60,000 bases of DNA from Liolophura sinensis. Taxonomy: Eukaryota > Mollusca > Polyplacophora > Chitonida > Chitonidae. Shown in pieces: positions 46,101-56,011 of the stretch. The translations under genes were made by a program, and so were the position numbers. Each line of letters starts with the position of its first letter. Position 1 is the stretch's first letter. The notes under the pieces were generated by a model. That model was not told the DNA's origin, did not search any database, and saw nothing but the letters and a program-made list of their open reading frames with translations. Location: NCBI RefSeq assembly GCF_032854445.1, contig NC_088295.1:65331249-65391248 (forward strand), given 5' to 3'.

Positions 46101-49100
46101 TCATAAGATGTAATTAATTTTGAGCATTGTCCAGTGAGAGTCTTCTCATCCCCATCAACCTAATGGCATCCCTAATGAATTTTTCACTGACTCAGATTTT
46201 TTGTTATTTAGACTGCTGACTAAACAGCAAAATGAACGACAAAAGATGTATTTGTATCATTGGAGCAGAGTGTCAGAGAAGGCCCTCTGTACACTGGGGA
46301 AATGAATGCGGTTTGGTCCGAAATGCTATGCTAGACCGTCGTTGAATATTACACAGCTTCTAAATCAACAAATTTTATGTGTGGGGTGGTCAGTAATTGA
46401 CACAGACCTGTCCTACAACACTGTGTGAAATGACCCCTTGGCTGTATGTAACTAAATCATTGCAAACGATCTCAAAATGATGTCTTGTACAGTAGTTCTG
46501 TATTATCATATGTCACTTCATGGTATGAATGTAAAGGCTACGTCACAGCTTAGGACATGCAGATGCCTGCTTCGATTCACACCAGCCATTTGTGCACTCC
46601 TGAAATTTGGTCCTACATGTTACTTGGTGAAATCTCATTAAAATGATAGAGCATGTGACTTTTTAGAAAGCTTGAGAATTCTGCTTTCGAGTGAAATGTG
46701 TTTTAACCAGGTGCTGTCTTGTCTTTTAATTCTTTACTTCAGTGATGCACATGTAAATTAGTAAAATTCTTGGGCTGTCACCTTAAATGACAGGTCTTTC
46801 GTCAATGAGATCATGGGTTTGAACTTAGCTTCCAATGGTTTGTGTTTGGATTATAAGGTGAGGGGGTTTGTTTGGTACATGTTTCTCCTCTGGTCCTGCC
46901 CAGTTTCCTAACTGCCATTTTTTAATAATATGGTAACTGAAATACAGTACTTTTAAGTACAGCATATTAAAAACACCCAAGAAGTAAATGATCAGTATTA
47001 AGGTGATTGTTTAATATTGTATGTTTTTGGGCCATGACAGGTGGAATCTGTAAACTTGGCACTACAGATTCTTGATGGTTCAAACCTAAGGGGTCACACA
47101 GTGCGCGTGGAAAGGGCACAGTTTACCATGAAGGGCAACTTTGACCCCAAAAAGAGACGAAAGAAACTGAATGCAAAAGAAAAGAAGAAACTACTCCAAC
47201 AGCAACAAAAGTAAGTTCTGAAGTCCTGGTTCTTTGTTCATTGCAGATTTTCCTTTCTATTCAAATCCACACAAATTGTGACTGTGAAACAAGAATGCAT
47301 TTGATATGGGTTTTTTTTTTTTTTGGAGATGCAGGTAGTAAATATTTTATATGCAAATGGTTAGTTCTAAATTAACAGACCTGTAGTGTTGTGGTGTATA
47401 ATATAAAAGCAAATCGCTGTGAGTTCAAGTCCCGCTCATGCTGTTTTCCTCTGGCCGTAATTGGGAAGGTCTGCCTGTAACCTGCGGATGGTCGTGGGTT
47501 TCCGCCGGGCTCTGCCCGGTTTCCTCCAACAATAATGCTGGCCGGCATCGTATAAGGGAAATATTCTTGAGTATGGCATAAAACACCAATCAAATGAATA
47601 AAAAAATAAATAGAAAAGCAAAAAACCAGTATTTCACCAAAAGTTTAGCATTTTTCAAGTGACACGTCTTGCTTGATTCATCCAGATCATATATGGCCAC
47701 TTAATGTTTTTGTTAGGTTTGATCAATTTCTTATCAGAAAAGCTCTCACCAAAGTATCATTCATATCAAAGCCTTTATGTGCTTATAAAAGTGCACTTTT
47801 GCATATGAAACTTTATACGAAATACAGTAAATGTATGTGTTACATGTGTTGTATGTGTTGTATGTATGTGTAAATGTATGAGTTTTTTGTTTCTATTTAA
47901 CAGGTTGTTGGATTGGAAGCCAGAGATTTCTGACAGTCGCATGAGGTGGGAGAAAACTGTCATCTTAAAACACATGTTTGATCCCAAGGAGTTTGAGGTG
48001 AGAACTAAATGCAGCTACAATGTTTAGACACTGTGTTAGTATGCACCATGACATCAAAGTGTCGCGGACTAATACAAACAAACCAAAAGATCTAATCCAT
48101 ATATTAAAGGAAACTTTTTTTTCATGAACTTGAACGCTCTCGATACTGTAAAACTAGATTTCATTTTTATGTATTTCCCAGTGGCCACTACAGAATTCTC
48201 AGACCATTTCATGTTCGATCTAATGTGAAGTGGAATTTGAGACAAACCCTGTGGATTATTGTGATCATTGTCATTGCACATGATCATCTCAGTCCGATTC
48301 CACAAAGGCATTTCTGACTTAGAGAAAAATTTAAAACTTGTCCACAAGTTGAAATTTGGATGCATTTGTCTGTAGATAACGATGATGAGGTGGACTAAAT
48401 TTTTCTTTATAAAACTGAAAAAATAAGCTTTAAAATTGTATTAGAAATTCTGACTGAAGGCAGAAATGGCTGTGTGGAATCTATTCCAGTTCAGTCACAT
48501 GGTCTGTCAGAATGGAGGCCCAAATCCAGCTGACTAGAATTCTTGATTGTCAGAGGTTGACATCCAGTCAGTTATTCACATCTAATTTCCACAGAGGCCA
48601 CAAAAGTCACAAAATGCTTAGATTTTGATGTAACAAATCATCTTGACTCTTTGCTGTTGACAGGACGACCCATGCTAATTAATGAACTGCGAGAGGATGT
48701 GCGAGAGGAATGCACCAAGTATGGAGAGGTCAAAAAGGTCATCCTGTATGATGTGAGTACTGGGTGATAGTGCAGCATGTTGTGAAACATGGGCTATATA
48801 CACAGTTATATCTTGTACATCTCTGTAATGCTAAGGTCATCCTGTATGCTGTGAGTACTGGGTGATAGTGCAGCATGTTGTGAAACATGGGTTATATACA
48901 CAGTTATATCTTGTACATCTCTGTAATGCTAAGCACCCTTCACAGTCACTAAGCTTATGGTTGACGCATTAACCTATTTATAAACAGCCACTTTTGTGGC
49001 TTGAATGGCTGTTTTTGTTGTCGATTATACTTTCGTATTCAGTTATCCTGAGTTGAACTTTTAAATACAAGTACTGAAGACATTTGTAACCATGTTTTGT

Positions 49101-50675
49101 GAAACTGGTATCTCTCTGCTTTTTATGTATAGAAGAGTTGTGTCCCTTTAGTTGTAGCATGTGACATGTAGAGCATTTTTTTAAAATAACAAACTCAATT
49201 TCAGGAAGCATCACAGGACATTTTCAGTATGTTTGTCTGGTGATCCTTTTTTTTTGCCCTTATCCATGATAAAAATAGCAAAATATGCTTACTTTTAAAA
49301 GTATGACGTTTTAGATCATAAGGGTGACCTTGTTTTAGATCATAAGGGTGACCTTGTTTTAGATCATAAGGGTGACCGTGTTTTAGACCATAAGGGTGAC
49401 CTTGTTTTAGATCATAAGGATGACCCTTGTTTTAGATCATAAGGGTGACCTTGTTTTAGATCATAAGGGTGACCTTGTTTTAGACCATAAGGGTGACCTT
49501 GTTTTAGACCAAAAGGGTGACCTTGTTTTAGATCATAAGGATGACCTTGTTTTAGATCATAAGGGTGATCATAAGGGTGACATTGTTTTAGATCATAAGG
49601 ATGACCTCTGTTTTAGATCATAAGGGTGACCTTGTTTTAGATCATAAGGAAGACCTTGTTTTAGATCATAAGGGTGACCTTGTTTTAGACCATAAGGGTG
49701 ACCTTGTTTTAGATCATAAGGGTGACCTTGTTTTAGATCGTAAGGATGATCTTGTTTTAGATCATAAGGGTGATAAGGGTGACATTGTTTTAGATCATAA
49801 GGATGACCTTGTTTTAGATCATAAGGGTGACCTTGTTTTAGATCATAAGGGTGACCTTGTTTGATATAATAAGGAAGACCTTGTTTTAGATCATAGGGTG
49901 ACCTTGTTTTAGATCATAAGGGTGACCTTGTTTTAGATCATAAGGAAGACCTTGTTTTAGATCATAAGGGTGACCTTGTTTTAGATCATAAGGGTGACCT
50001 TGTTTTAGATCATAAGGTCATCCTTATAGACAACATTTAAACATTTGCAGCAGCCCTGATTGACTCAATTGTTAAAGCATTGTTCTCATTGCTGCTTTGG
50101 ACCCTGAACTGTAAGGTATTTTTGTTCTTATTGATACTACCAAAGACCATTAAAGATGGTACTTGTTGCTGCCTTGTTTTGGGCTCAGCACTGAGAGGTT
50201 AGAGCATGGGAATAGTACTGGAGTCTGGTTGGCCTATTGTCCGTATACTGTGACTTGATGGGGTGTCATGTCTCGTGTCTTTGGCAGCACTTTGGCAGCA
50301 TGGACTCTCCCTGCCACAGAGGACACTTCATATGTACCCACAGCTACTGAGTCCTCCTTGTTATATGACTAAAAATTGTTAAGTATGAGGTAAAACCCCA
50401 ATCATACATACATGCTTTTGCTCTTATCTCCCTTTGCAGCGTCATCCAGAGGGGTCATGGCTGTGAATTTCAAAGAGTTTGAGCCAGCTGATCAGTGTGT
50501 CCTGGCTTTGAACGGACGATGGTTTGCCAAGAAGAGGATAAGTGCTGAACGTGGGACGGCAAAAACAAAGTACGAGATAGAGGAGTCAACAGCAGAGCGC
50601 GAGGAAAGGTTGAAAAAATGGTCCGATTTTCTGGAAGCCGAAGAGAAGAAGGAAAAATCCTCAAACCAACTGTGA
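42967..50675 (+). CDS. HTATSF1: HTATSF1 (Tat-SF1) orthologue, seven coding exons, frame interrupted in exons 6 and 7
   Basis: Nuclear RNA-binding splicing factor (yeast Cus2 relative) that acts with the U2 snRNP and SF3B1. Coding exons: 42967-43110, 43496-43976, 44161-44363, 47041-47210, 47904-47997, 48664-48752, 50440-50675. All introns are GT-AG, and the first five exons join in phase (364 codons). The N-terminal EWDADKKAWFPK box and DFIAKYQMNYG match Tat-SF1. An acidic Tyr/Gln-rich linker follows, then RRM1 (about residues 219-304, starting TNVYVSGLPLD) and a basic helix. Next come LLDWKPE and the UHM (about 349-430) with its RWF motif at 50517-50525, then REERLKKW. Exon 6 is 89 bp where the conserved protein needs 90, and exon 7 is short by one base near GAGGGGTC. 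Both sit in homopolymers, so assembly error is likelier than gene death. A Ser/Ala-rich frame open to 50860 may be the true C terminus after a third such slip. Confidence 0.93.
43496..43976 (+). CDS. HTATSF1: HTATSF1 coding exon 2
   Basis: 481 bp after acceptor TTTGATTGTAG, starting IDADFIAKYQMNYG and ending with donor ACAG then GTAAGTG, phase 1. Encodes the acidic low-complexity linker with Tyr runs (NNYYYYYQQG) and Glu/Asp/Gly. Confidence 0.92.
44161..44363 (+). CDS. HTATSF1: HTATSF1 coding exon 3 (RRM1 first half)
   Basis: Acceptor TTTACTCAG, donor AAA then GTGAGT. Encodes GWVQIDDDKNTNVYVSGLPL onward to GDGRCCYIK, which contains RNP2 (VYVSGL) and the RNP1-like GRCCYIK of RRM1. Confidence 0.95.
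44364..47040 (+). other. HTATSF1 intron 3 (2.7 kb)
   Basis: Largest intron. It holds a G-rich run near 45252-45280 and a strongly diverged SINE-like stretch at about 46780-46990 ('GATCATGGGTTTGAACTTAG', 'TTTCTCCTCTGGTCCTGCCC', 'AAAAACACCCAAG'). No other gene seen. Confidence 0.7.
47041..47210 (+). CDS. HTATSF1: HTATSF1 coding exon 4 (RRM1 second half, basic helix)
   Basis: Acceptor GGGCCATGACAG, donor AAAA then GTAAGT, ends phase 2. Encodes VESVNLALQILDG through VRVERAQFTMKG and the lysine-rich stretch KKRRKKLNAKEKKKLLQQQQ. Confidence 0.95.
47385..47610 (+). mobile_element. SINE family A copy in HTATSF1 intron 4
   Basis: GCTGTGAGTTCAAGTCCCGC (B box), GGGAAGGTCTGCCTGTAACC, CTGCGGATGGTCGTGGGTTT, GGCTCTGCCCGGTTTCCTCC, GCTGGCCGGCATCGTATAAG and the tail CACCAATCAAATGAATAAAA. 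Nearly complete from B box to tail, with the A box half decayed. Confidence 0.9.
47904..47997 (+). CDS. HTATSF1: HTATSF1 coding exon 5 (start of UHM)
   Basis: Acceptor TTCTATTTAACAG, donor GAG then GTGAGA. Encodes the Tat-SF1 hallmark LLDWKPE and KTVILKHMFDPKEFE. Ends in phase 0, which fixes the expected frame of exon 6. Confidence 0.95.
48664..48752 (+). CDS. HTATSF1: HTATSF1 coding exon 6, one base short
   Basis: Acceptor GCTGTTGACAG, donor GAT then GTGAGT. From ATG CTA ATT onward it encodes MLINELREDVREECTKYGEV then KKVILYD. In the frame dictated by exon 5 it reads GAC GAC CCA TGC TAA (stop). Insertion of one C in the CCC run restores the conserved DDP-MLINE reading. Confidence 0.9.
48735..48932. 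repeat. 98-bp tandem duplication of exon 6 end and splice donor
   Basis: AAGGTCATCCTGTATGATGT at 48735 recurs as AAGGTCATCCTGTATGCTGT at 48833. Each is followed by GAGTACTGGGTGATAG and almost identical intron sequence. The duplication therefore carries the last 18 exon bases and a second intact GTGAGT donor. Confidence 0.92.
49308..50024. repeat. 24-bp minisatellite in HTATSF1 intron 6, about 30 copies
   Basis: Unit GATCATAAGGGTGACCTTGT plus TTTA, with variants (GGATGACC, GGAAGACC, GATCGTAAGG, GACCATAAGG, a truncated ATAAGGGTGATCATAAGG form). The period is a multiple of three, so long frames encoding LVLDHKGD octapeptides appear by default. It lies wholly inside an intron. Confidence 0.95.
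50105..50405 (+). mobile_element. SINE family B copy in HTATSF1 intron 6
   Basis: CTACTGAGTCCTCCTTGTTA, GACTAAAAATTGTTAAGTAT, GAGGTAAAACCCCAATCATA match the family B 3' half. The head is weakly preserved. It ends about 35 bp before the exon 7 acceptor. Confidence 0.7.
50440..50675 (+). CDS. HTATSF1: HTATSF1 coding exon 7 (UHM end, C-terminal helix), one base short
   Basis: Acceptor TATCTCCCTTTGCAG. Begins CGT CAT CCA GAG (RHPEG), and then the frame slips within GGGG before MAVNFKEFEPADQC. The rest reads LNGRWFAKKRISAE (UHM R-x-F motif) and EESTAEREERLKKWSDFLEA. It ends EKSSNQL-stop. The +1 frame from about 50640 to 50860 is rich in Ser, Ala and Asp (SSSEKAALAESSASSVNASA) and could be the genuine C terminus if the AAAAA run at 50653-50657 is also miscounted. 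Confidence 0.85.
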
Positions 50676-50860
50676 CTGCAAGTGCTGGAGCATCAAGCTC
50701 TGAAAAAGCTGCACTGGCTGAGTCAAGTGCATCAAGTGTTAATGCCAGTGCTTCTGGCAGTAGTGCCAGGGACGGTGCTCCAGACATGGACACTGATAGG
50801 ACATCTGACGGTAGTGGTAATGCTCAGTCTGAGTCTGCTGCTGCAGGAGAGGCACTCTGA

Positions 50861-51970
50861 CCCAGAGGCACTCTCTACACCCCAGAGAATACTGTGACTT
50901 CAGAGGCAATCTCTAATGCCAGAGCACTGACATCAGAGATGCTTTGACCCCTTAGGCACTCTGACAACATAGTCTCTCTAGCTCTGACTGGATAATGTGT
51001 CATGGCTCTGGAGGGTGTGTTATAAGCGATCTTTTTGTTCAGGAGCGCCTGTGATGTGATGAGGAACTAGATTTGTATGTACATGTATGCAATTTGGATT
51101 CTCATGTTCATGTGCATAAAATTTCCATTCACCCAATTGTTGTAAAATTGGGTGTAAAACTACCTGGGTTAGTCACACTTGGATAAGGCCTTGGTGAGCA
51201 ATGATCCACAATCTGTCAAAGTATACTGTATGTCATTTTGAAAAGTTTGAAAATCTATAATGAATTACTTGATGTAGAACTTAAAGACACAAACAGAGAA
51301 GCCAGACATGAAGTCTATGTCAGATGAAGGAATAATGATGACTGTCCAGGAAAGTAGTTTGATTTATTTGCTTGGGACTTTTTCAACCAAGTAAAATGTA
51401 TTTGCCACATTTGATTCTGTTGTGGCATTTTCTGACATTCTTTCAGAAGGGATGTCAGATTCAGTTTTTACCACTTGGCATTCACTGCTGTGAATTTCAG
51501 TTAATTCATTAATGTTCATGTTAGGCTAATAGTGCTTTCACTGAATGCACCCTGAAATGTACTACATGTGTTTCAAACTAGAAAGAAAGAAAGAAAAAAA
51601 ATAGGCACGGCATTAGTCTTTATTGAGTTTGTGTTTGGATATAGCAAGAAAAGTCATGTTTTGTTGGTTACCATACCCCTAGACTATTTACTGCAGTGTC
51701 TTCACAGACTGAGGAGAGGCTGACTGGAGAAGTTGTAACGTGATGCAAGATACATGTATAAGGTGAAGTTAGTTGTGTGAGAGTTGCATACTACTGAAAA
51801 CCTTAAGTCGGGTTGGTACTGCATATTTACTTAATACAGTATGTTTATATTGTTGTATTGTTATGCGAGCTGTTAAAAATAGTTCCTGATCTCAGTTTAT
51901 GAGTGGTAACAGTATAAGGGCCCATGCAGCTATAGTAAGTGATCCTTGTAGTAGAAGGACATTGTGAAAT
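50861..51970 (+). other. probable HTATSF1 3' UTR and flank
   Basis: No further exon. Short repeated CAGAGGCA(A/C)TCT motifs at 50863-50965. (GAAA)n at about 51580-51600. No convincing AATAAA found. Confidence 0.5.
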
Positions 51971-51971
51971 A

Positions 51972-52215
51972 GTTTTTTTTTTGATTGGTGTTTTACGCTG
52001 TGCTCAAGAATATTTCACTTATATGACGGCGGCCAACATTATGTGGGTGGAAACCGAGCAGAGCCCGGGAGAAACCCACGACCATCCGCAGGTTGCTGAG
52101 GGATCTTCCCACGTACGGCCCGAGAGGAAGCCAGCTTGAGCTGGACTTGAACTCACAGCAACCGCATTGGTGAGAGACTCCTGGGTCATTACGCTGCTGT
52201 TAAACAGTTCAACAG
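51972..52215 (-). mobile_element. SINE family A copy, nearly full length
   Basis: Plus-strand order: GATTGGTGTTTTACGCTGTG, CTCAAGAATATTTCACTTAT, GACGGCGGCCAACATTATGT, GAGCCCGGGAGAAACCCACG, CATCCGCAGGTTGCTGAGGG, CCACGTACGGCC, GCTGGACTTGAACTCACAGC (reversed B box), CTCCTGGGTCATTACGCTGC. The best copy for defining the consensus; only the A-box end is missing. Confidence 0.93.
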
Positions 52216-52220
52216 TTAAC

Positions 52221-52805
52221 CACCTCATTTATCAACAGCCCATTGATGCTCACAATCGTTATTGTGGTTATGGAAGGTTCATGTGCTCTGCCTGGACCTG
52301 GCCTCAGTCAACTGGTAATCAACCCAAATGTTAAACACCTGATATATCAACAGCCCATTGATGCTCACAATCGTTATTGTGGTTATGGAAGGTTCATGTG
52401 CTCTGCCTGCACCTGGCCTCAGTCAACTGGTAATCAACCCAAATGTTAAACACCTGATATATCAACAGCCCATTGATGCTCACAATCGTTATTGTGGTTA
52501 TGGAAGGTTCATGTGCTCTGCCTGGACCTGGCCTCAGTCAACTGGTAATCAACCCAAATGTTAAACACCTGATATATCAACAGCCCATTGATGCTCACAA
52601 TCGTTATTGTGGTTATGGAAGGTTCATGTGTTCTGCCTGCACCTGGCCTCAGTCAACTGGTAATCAACCCAAATGTTAAACACCTGATATATCAACAGCC
52701 CATTGATGCTCACAATCGTTATTGTGGTTATGGAAGGTTCATGTGCTCTGCCTGGACCTGGCCTCAGTCAACTGGTAATCAACCCAAATGTTAAACACCT
52801 GATAT
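52221..52805. repeat. 115-bp tandem repeat array, 5 copies
   Basis: Units begin CACCT at 52221, 52336, 52451, 52566 and 52681, with a stub at 52796. Units are almost identical; the TGGACCTGG / TGCACCTGG difference alternates A-B-A-B-A, so a 230-bp dimer was amplified. It begins right at the edge of the SINE at 51972-52215. Confidence 0.95.
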
Positions 52806-53600
52806 TCCAATAGTCGTCAATGCACTGAATCCTGAATGATCCTTGAGTATAGTGTAATAATTTTTCAAATCCTTTAGAACGTTTGAAGATAAGTAGATTT
52901 TTTAATGGTATTTCAAGAATTTAATTTTCTGTGAAGTATATCACAGTGTTGTTTTGAATCAGTTAATAGAGGAACAGCGTAAGTACTTCCATACAATTAC
53001 ATGTACCACAGGTTCTAGGTATTAGAACACTGCAGGGTTCTTGAAAATGCCAGAAAAGAAACATAATAAGGTACCTTACTGCAAACTCTTTCTTTTAATT
53101 GTGAGGAGCCTGAATCCAGTTAAGGTAACAATATGTACATTCAGTACTAAATCATAAAAATCTTCTACATTTGTTGTTACTGCATGTTATTATAGTTGTG
53201 CAGAAGATATTTTGACATAGATGTTTGTTTTGATGCATTTAATAATGTAGCGTATCTGCATAGTTTACAACCAGTGTTAAGATTATGGAAGATGTATTCC
53301 TGATATGTAATTCCTGAATGAGACACCAGTCAAATAAATAAATACATGTATTTCATATTAATAGGTGTTGAATATGAGAATATCTTCTTAATGTCATAGC
53401 GTTATACATGTAGAATTTGAAGTGTAATATATATCTATATATATATGCAGATATATATTATATGTAATAATTTACATTAATATATATATATTAATATATA
53501 ATAATATAAATAAATGACTTAAAAATATTAAGTACTCTTCTACATTCTAACGTTCGTTGAAGACCTTTTTTTTTAATACAAATATAGCGTTCCAATGTGT
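52806..53600. other. gene-free, AT-rich
   Basis: An (AT)n-rich tract with many TATATA runs is at 53425-53515. A family-A-like tail (CACCAGTCAAATAAATAAAT) is at 53322-53343. No exon seen. Confidence 0.55.
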
Positions 53601-53604
53601 ACGT

Positions 53605-53705
53605 CAAACGTCAACCAAACAGAAAACTAACCGCCATCGTATTATCGTAAAAGTAGAAAATTCTGGAGTACAGCGTTGAACAACAATCAAACAATGTAAA
53701 TAAGT
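53605..53705 (+). mobile_element. SINE family A 3' remnant
   Basis: ACCGCCATCGTATTATCGTA, TTCTGGAGTACAGCGTTGAA and CAACAATCAAACAATGTAAA follow the body-tail order of family A with heavy divergence. Confidence 0.55.
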
Positions 53706-54139
53706 AGTCGGCTAGTAGGCCTATACCCCAAGGCCTGAAAGGCATATATATATATATGGCTATTAGTTGTCTGTCTCCCTTCCTCTTTGGTTGAGTTATA
53801 TTTGGGAAATAACTAAGAACCAAAATGCAAAAACACATTTCAGTAACGGAAAATCAAATAAGGGTCGAAAGCGATTGGTGACGTTTACCACCGTTAGATA
53901 CATGATACAGAGTGTTTGGTGTGCTGAAATGCGACGTTTGCAAAGTTCACTTTACCCAGTCTTGTTAGCAATCGGCATATACATGTGTCTAACAGAGAAG
54001 TGAAACGCAGGCTTTGTGGATCTATGCTGTATACATGATGGGAATATCGCATTGTCATGTGTTAATCGACTTGTGATACATTGTGAATCAAATGAGAACA
54101 TTTTGTGAGTTCTGACGGATCACTCGAGTTGCGCGCGTC

Positions 54140-54330
54140 ATAGATGATCCGCCCGTGGGGAGTGATTTCTGAGGCTCGAATCTGCCTCCTGTTGGTGCAC
54201 CCACGGCTTTAAGACATGAGGTTTGTCAGGTATATAATTGCGGTAGGGCGGTGGATCCCACCATTCTGGACGCTATGCTGTAAGCGGAATGTTGAAAAAG
54301 CAGCATTAAACCACAGTCAAATAGATCGAA
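54140..54330 (+). mobile_element. diverged tRNA-derived SINE
   Basis: B-box-like GAGGCTCGAATCTGCC, a middle 'CCACCATTCTGGACGCTATG', and the tail 'GCAGCATTAAACCACAGTCA' AATAGAT. Resembles a family A relative with a different head. Confidence 0.5.
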
Positions 54331-54334
54331 CAGA

Positions 54335-54555
54335 CCTCTGCTGGAAATCCTTGAGCAATTAGGTCGAAGGCTCGATTCCAACTGTCTCTTTCTCTCTGAT
54401 TCTACTGCAGCTTAGTGTACCGATGAGGTTTTTAGGTGTACATGGTGAAGAGGTTTGGTGCTCTCACTACCCACTTTCCTCCACACACACACCAAACTTC
54501 CGTAATATCAGTAAATATTATTGAACTCCAATCAGATAATTTGAAATAGATAAAA
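54335..54555 (+). mobile_element. diverged tRNA-derived SINE, second in tandem
   Basis: B-box-like AAGGCTCGATTCCAACTG, then 'CCCACTTTCCTCCACACACA' and 'ATATTATTGAACTCCAATCA' GATAATTTGAAAT as tail. Directly follows the previous copy in the same orientation. Confidence 0.45.
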
Positions 54556-55410
54556 CAATTGCCTAAACACTGATAGATGATCATTCAGACAGGTACTCGT
54601 TGGTGGATGAAATCAGAGTGCTAGGTATAAACCTCTGCGCCATAGGTAAGAAATCGACGAACTTCCGCATGTGTCGATCAGCGAGGGTATGCAATATTAG
54701 TGGATAACCAAGTGCGCTCCAACGCAAGGTCGCCTTGACGGCCATACGAGTGCCGTCTCCCGATTACTGACACTAATTAATGCCCCGCAAAAAGTGAGAG
54801 CGAGAGAACCTTCAGTATGTGATGTTGGCAGTTCATGGAATTTGACTTGGGACTCCGTTGTGCATGATTTCGAACTTTCGCTTATACATAAACAAGAACA
54901 CATCTTACGACGGTAGTCCGTCAGTATGTGCTAACAGCTGCGTGTTTTACAACCTAATTAATACCCTAGGGCTCTATTAAGTAGGGCTACATAGGTGTCA
55001 GGTTTGCTTCTCTTGTTCAACCATTTCTGCCAACTGACCACGCCTCGACATTAAAAGCTCATTATTGAACCCTACAGTCACTAGTCAACTGCTCTCACGT
55101 GTCGTAGCCGTCTCACGTGTCGCACGACTGGCCGTATTCCGTTCCAATGGACAAAGACGTCCCGTTTGGATACGCCTTCAGTCTAAAGTTGAAATGACAA
55201 CTGCTTACTAGAAACTGGAAACATCTTGTCTCCATGGACCCATCCATGGTGTGCAGAAATTGACTCTACTCGCGTGTTCTTGTCCCCCCATATGCAGGTG
55301 GACAGGTCACTTTGCCATGGTCACGTGGTTAAGGATTATAATATATGCTATACAGTCAGTGACTTTAATGGGTGGAATTCAGACTCCCCACACGCAGCGT
55401 GGCTGCGTGA
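54556..55410. other. gene-free stretch
   Basis: No exon recognised; a repeated CTCACGTGTCG motif is at about 55094-55120. Confidence 0.4.
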
Positions 55411-55457
55411 AAGAAAAAAAAACAACAAAAAAAACAAAAAAACAAAAAAAAAAAACA
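55411..55457. repeat. A-rich tract
   Basis: Run of A broken by single C residues. Possible retroposon tail without an identified body. Confidence 0.6.
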
Positions 55458-55792
55458 TGACCCCCGGAAGAATTAACAGAAAACGTCTAATTCCATTCAC
55501 TAGCAAGATAAAAACAGGAGAACAAACTGTTTCTTGAATGACTCACCTCTATTTGTAAACGATATATTTGACCCAGACGTGATAGACCCGAAACTTACAA
55601 GTGTAAATAAAGTAAAAAATAACATGTGCATCAAGTAAACGCAAGACAATGCAGAAAGATCAGATTCAATTATTTCTTTGTTTTGCACATTTTCTTTCTT
55701 ACAAAGAAAATGAACAAAAAGTATTTTCATGGCGATAATTTACGACCATACTTCTTGAAGGCTTTGCATATATTTTTAGAGTGCAGTTTGAG

Positions 55793-55892
55793 CGTGGGTT
55801 TCGGCCGGGCTCTGTCGGTTTCCTCCCACCATACTTCTGGCCGCCGTCGTATAAGTGAAATATCCTTGAGTAAAACATCTATCAAATAAATA
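55793..55892 (+). mobile_element. SINE family A 3' fragment
   Basis: GTGGGTTTCGGCCGGGCTCT, GGTTTCCTCCCACCATACTT, CTGGCCGCCGTCGTATAAGT, GAAATATCCTTGAGTAAAAC and TATCAAATAAATATA: body and tail, no head. Confidence 0.88.
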
Positions 55893-56011
55893 TATTTTCG
55901 GTACCTTGAAATCAGTGTGCTCATTATAATGGCCAGTAGTTAGTCATTTCCAAAATGTGTCATGACAATATGACAAACGTGCATAGTATGACTTTATATC
56001 ACTTACACTCC

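Noticed and set aside
49420-49864. Octapeptide-repeat protein (LVLDHKGD)n
   Set aside because: It is a 24-bp minisatellite inside a clearly defined HTATSF1 intron. A period divisible by three keeps frames open automatically, and there is no start context or splice signal.
52243-52794. Repeated 68-residue frames in the 115-bp array
   Set aside because: 115 is not a multiple of three; each frame terminates and restarts in the next unit. The DNA repeat explains them.
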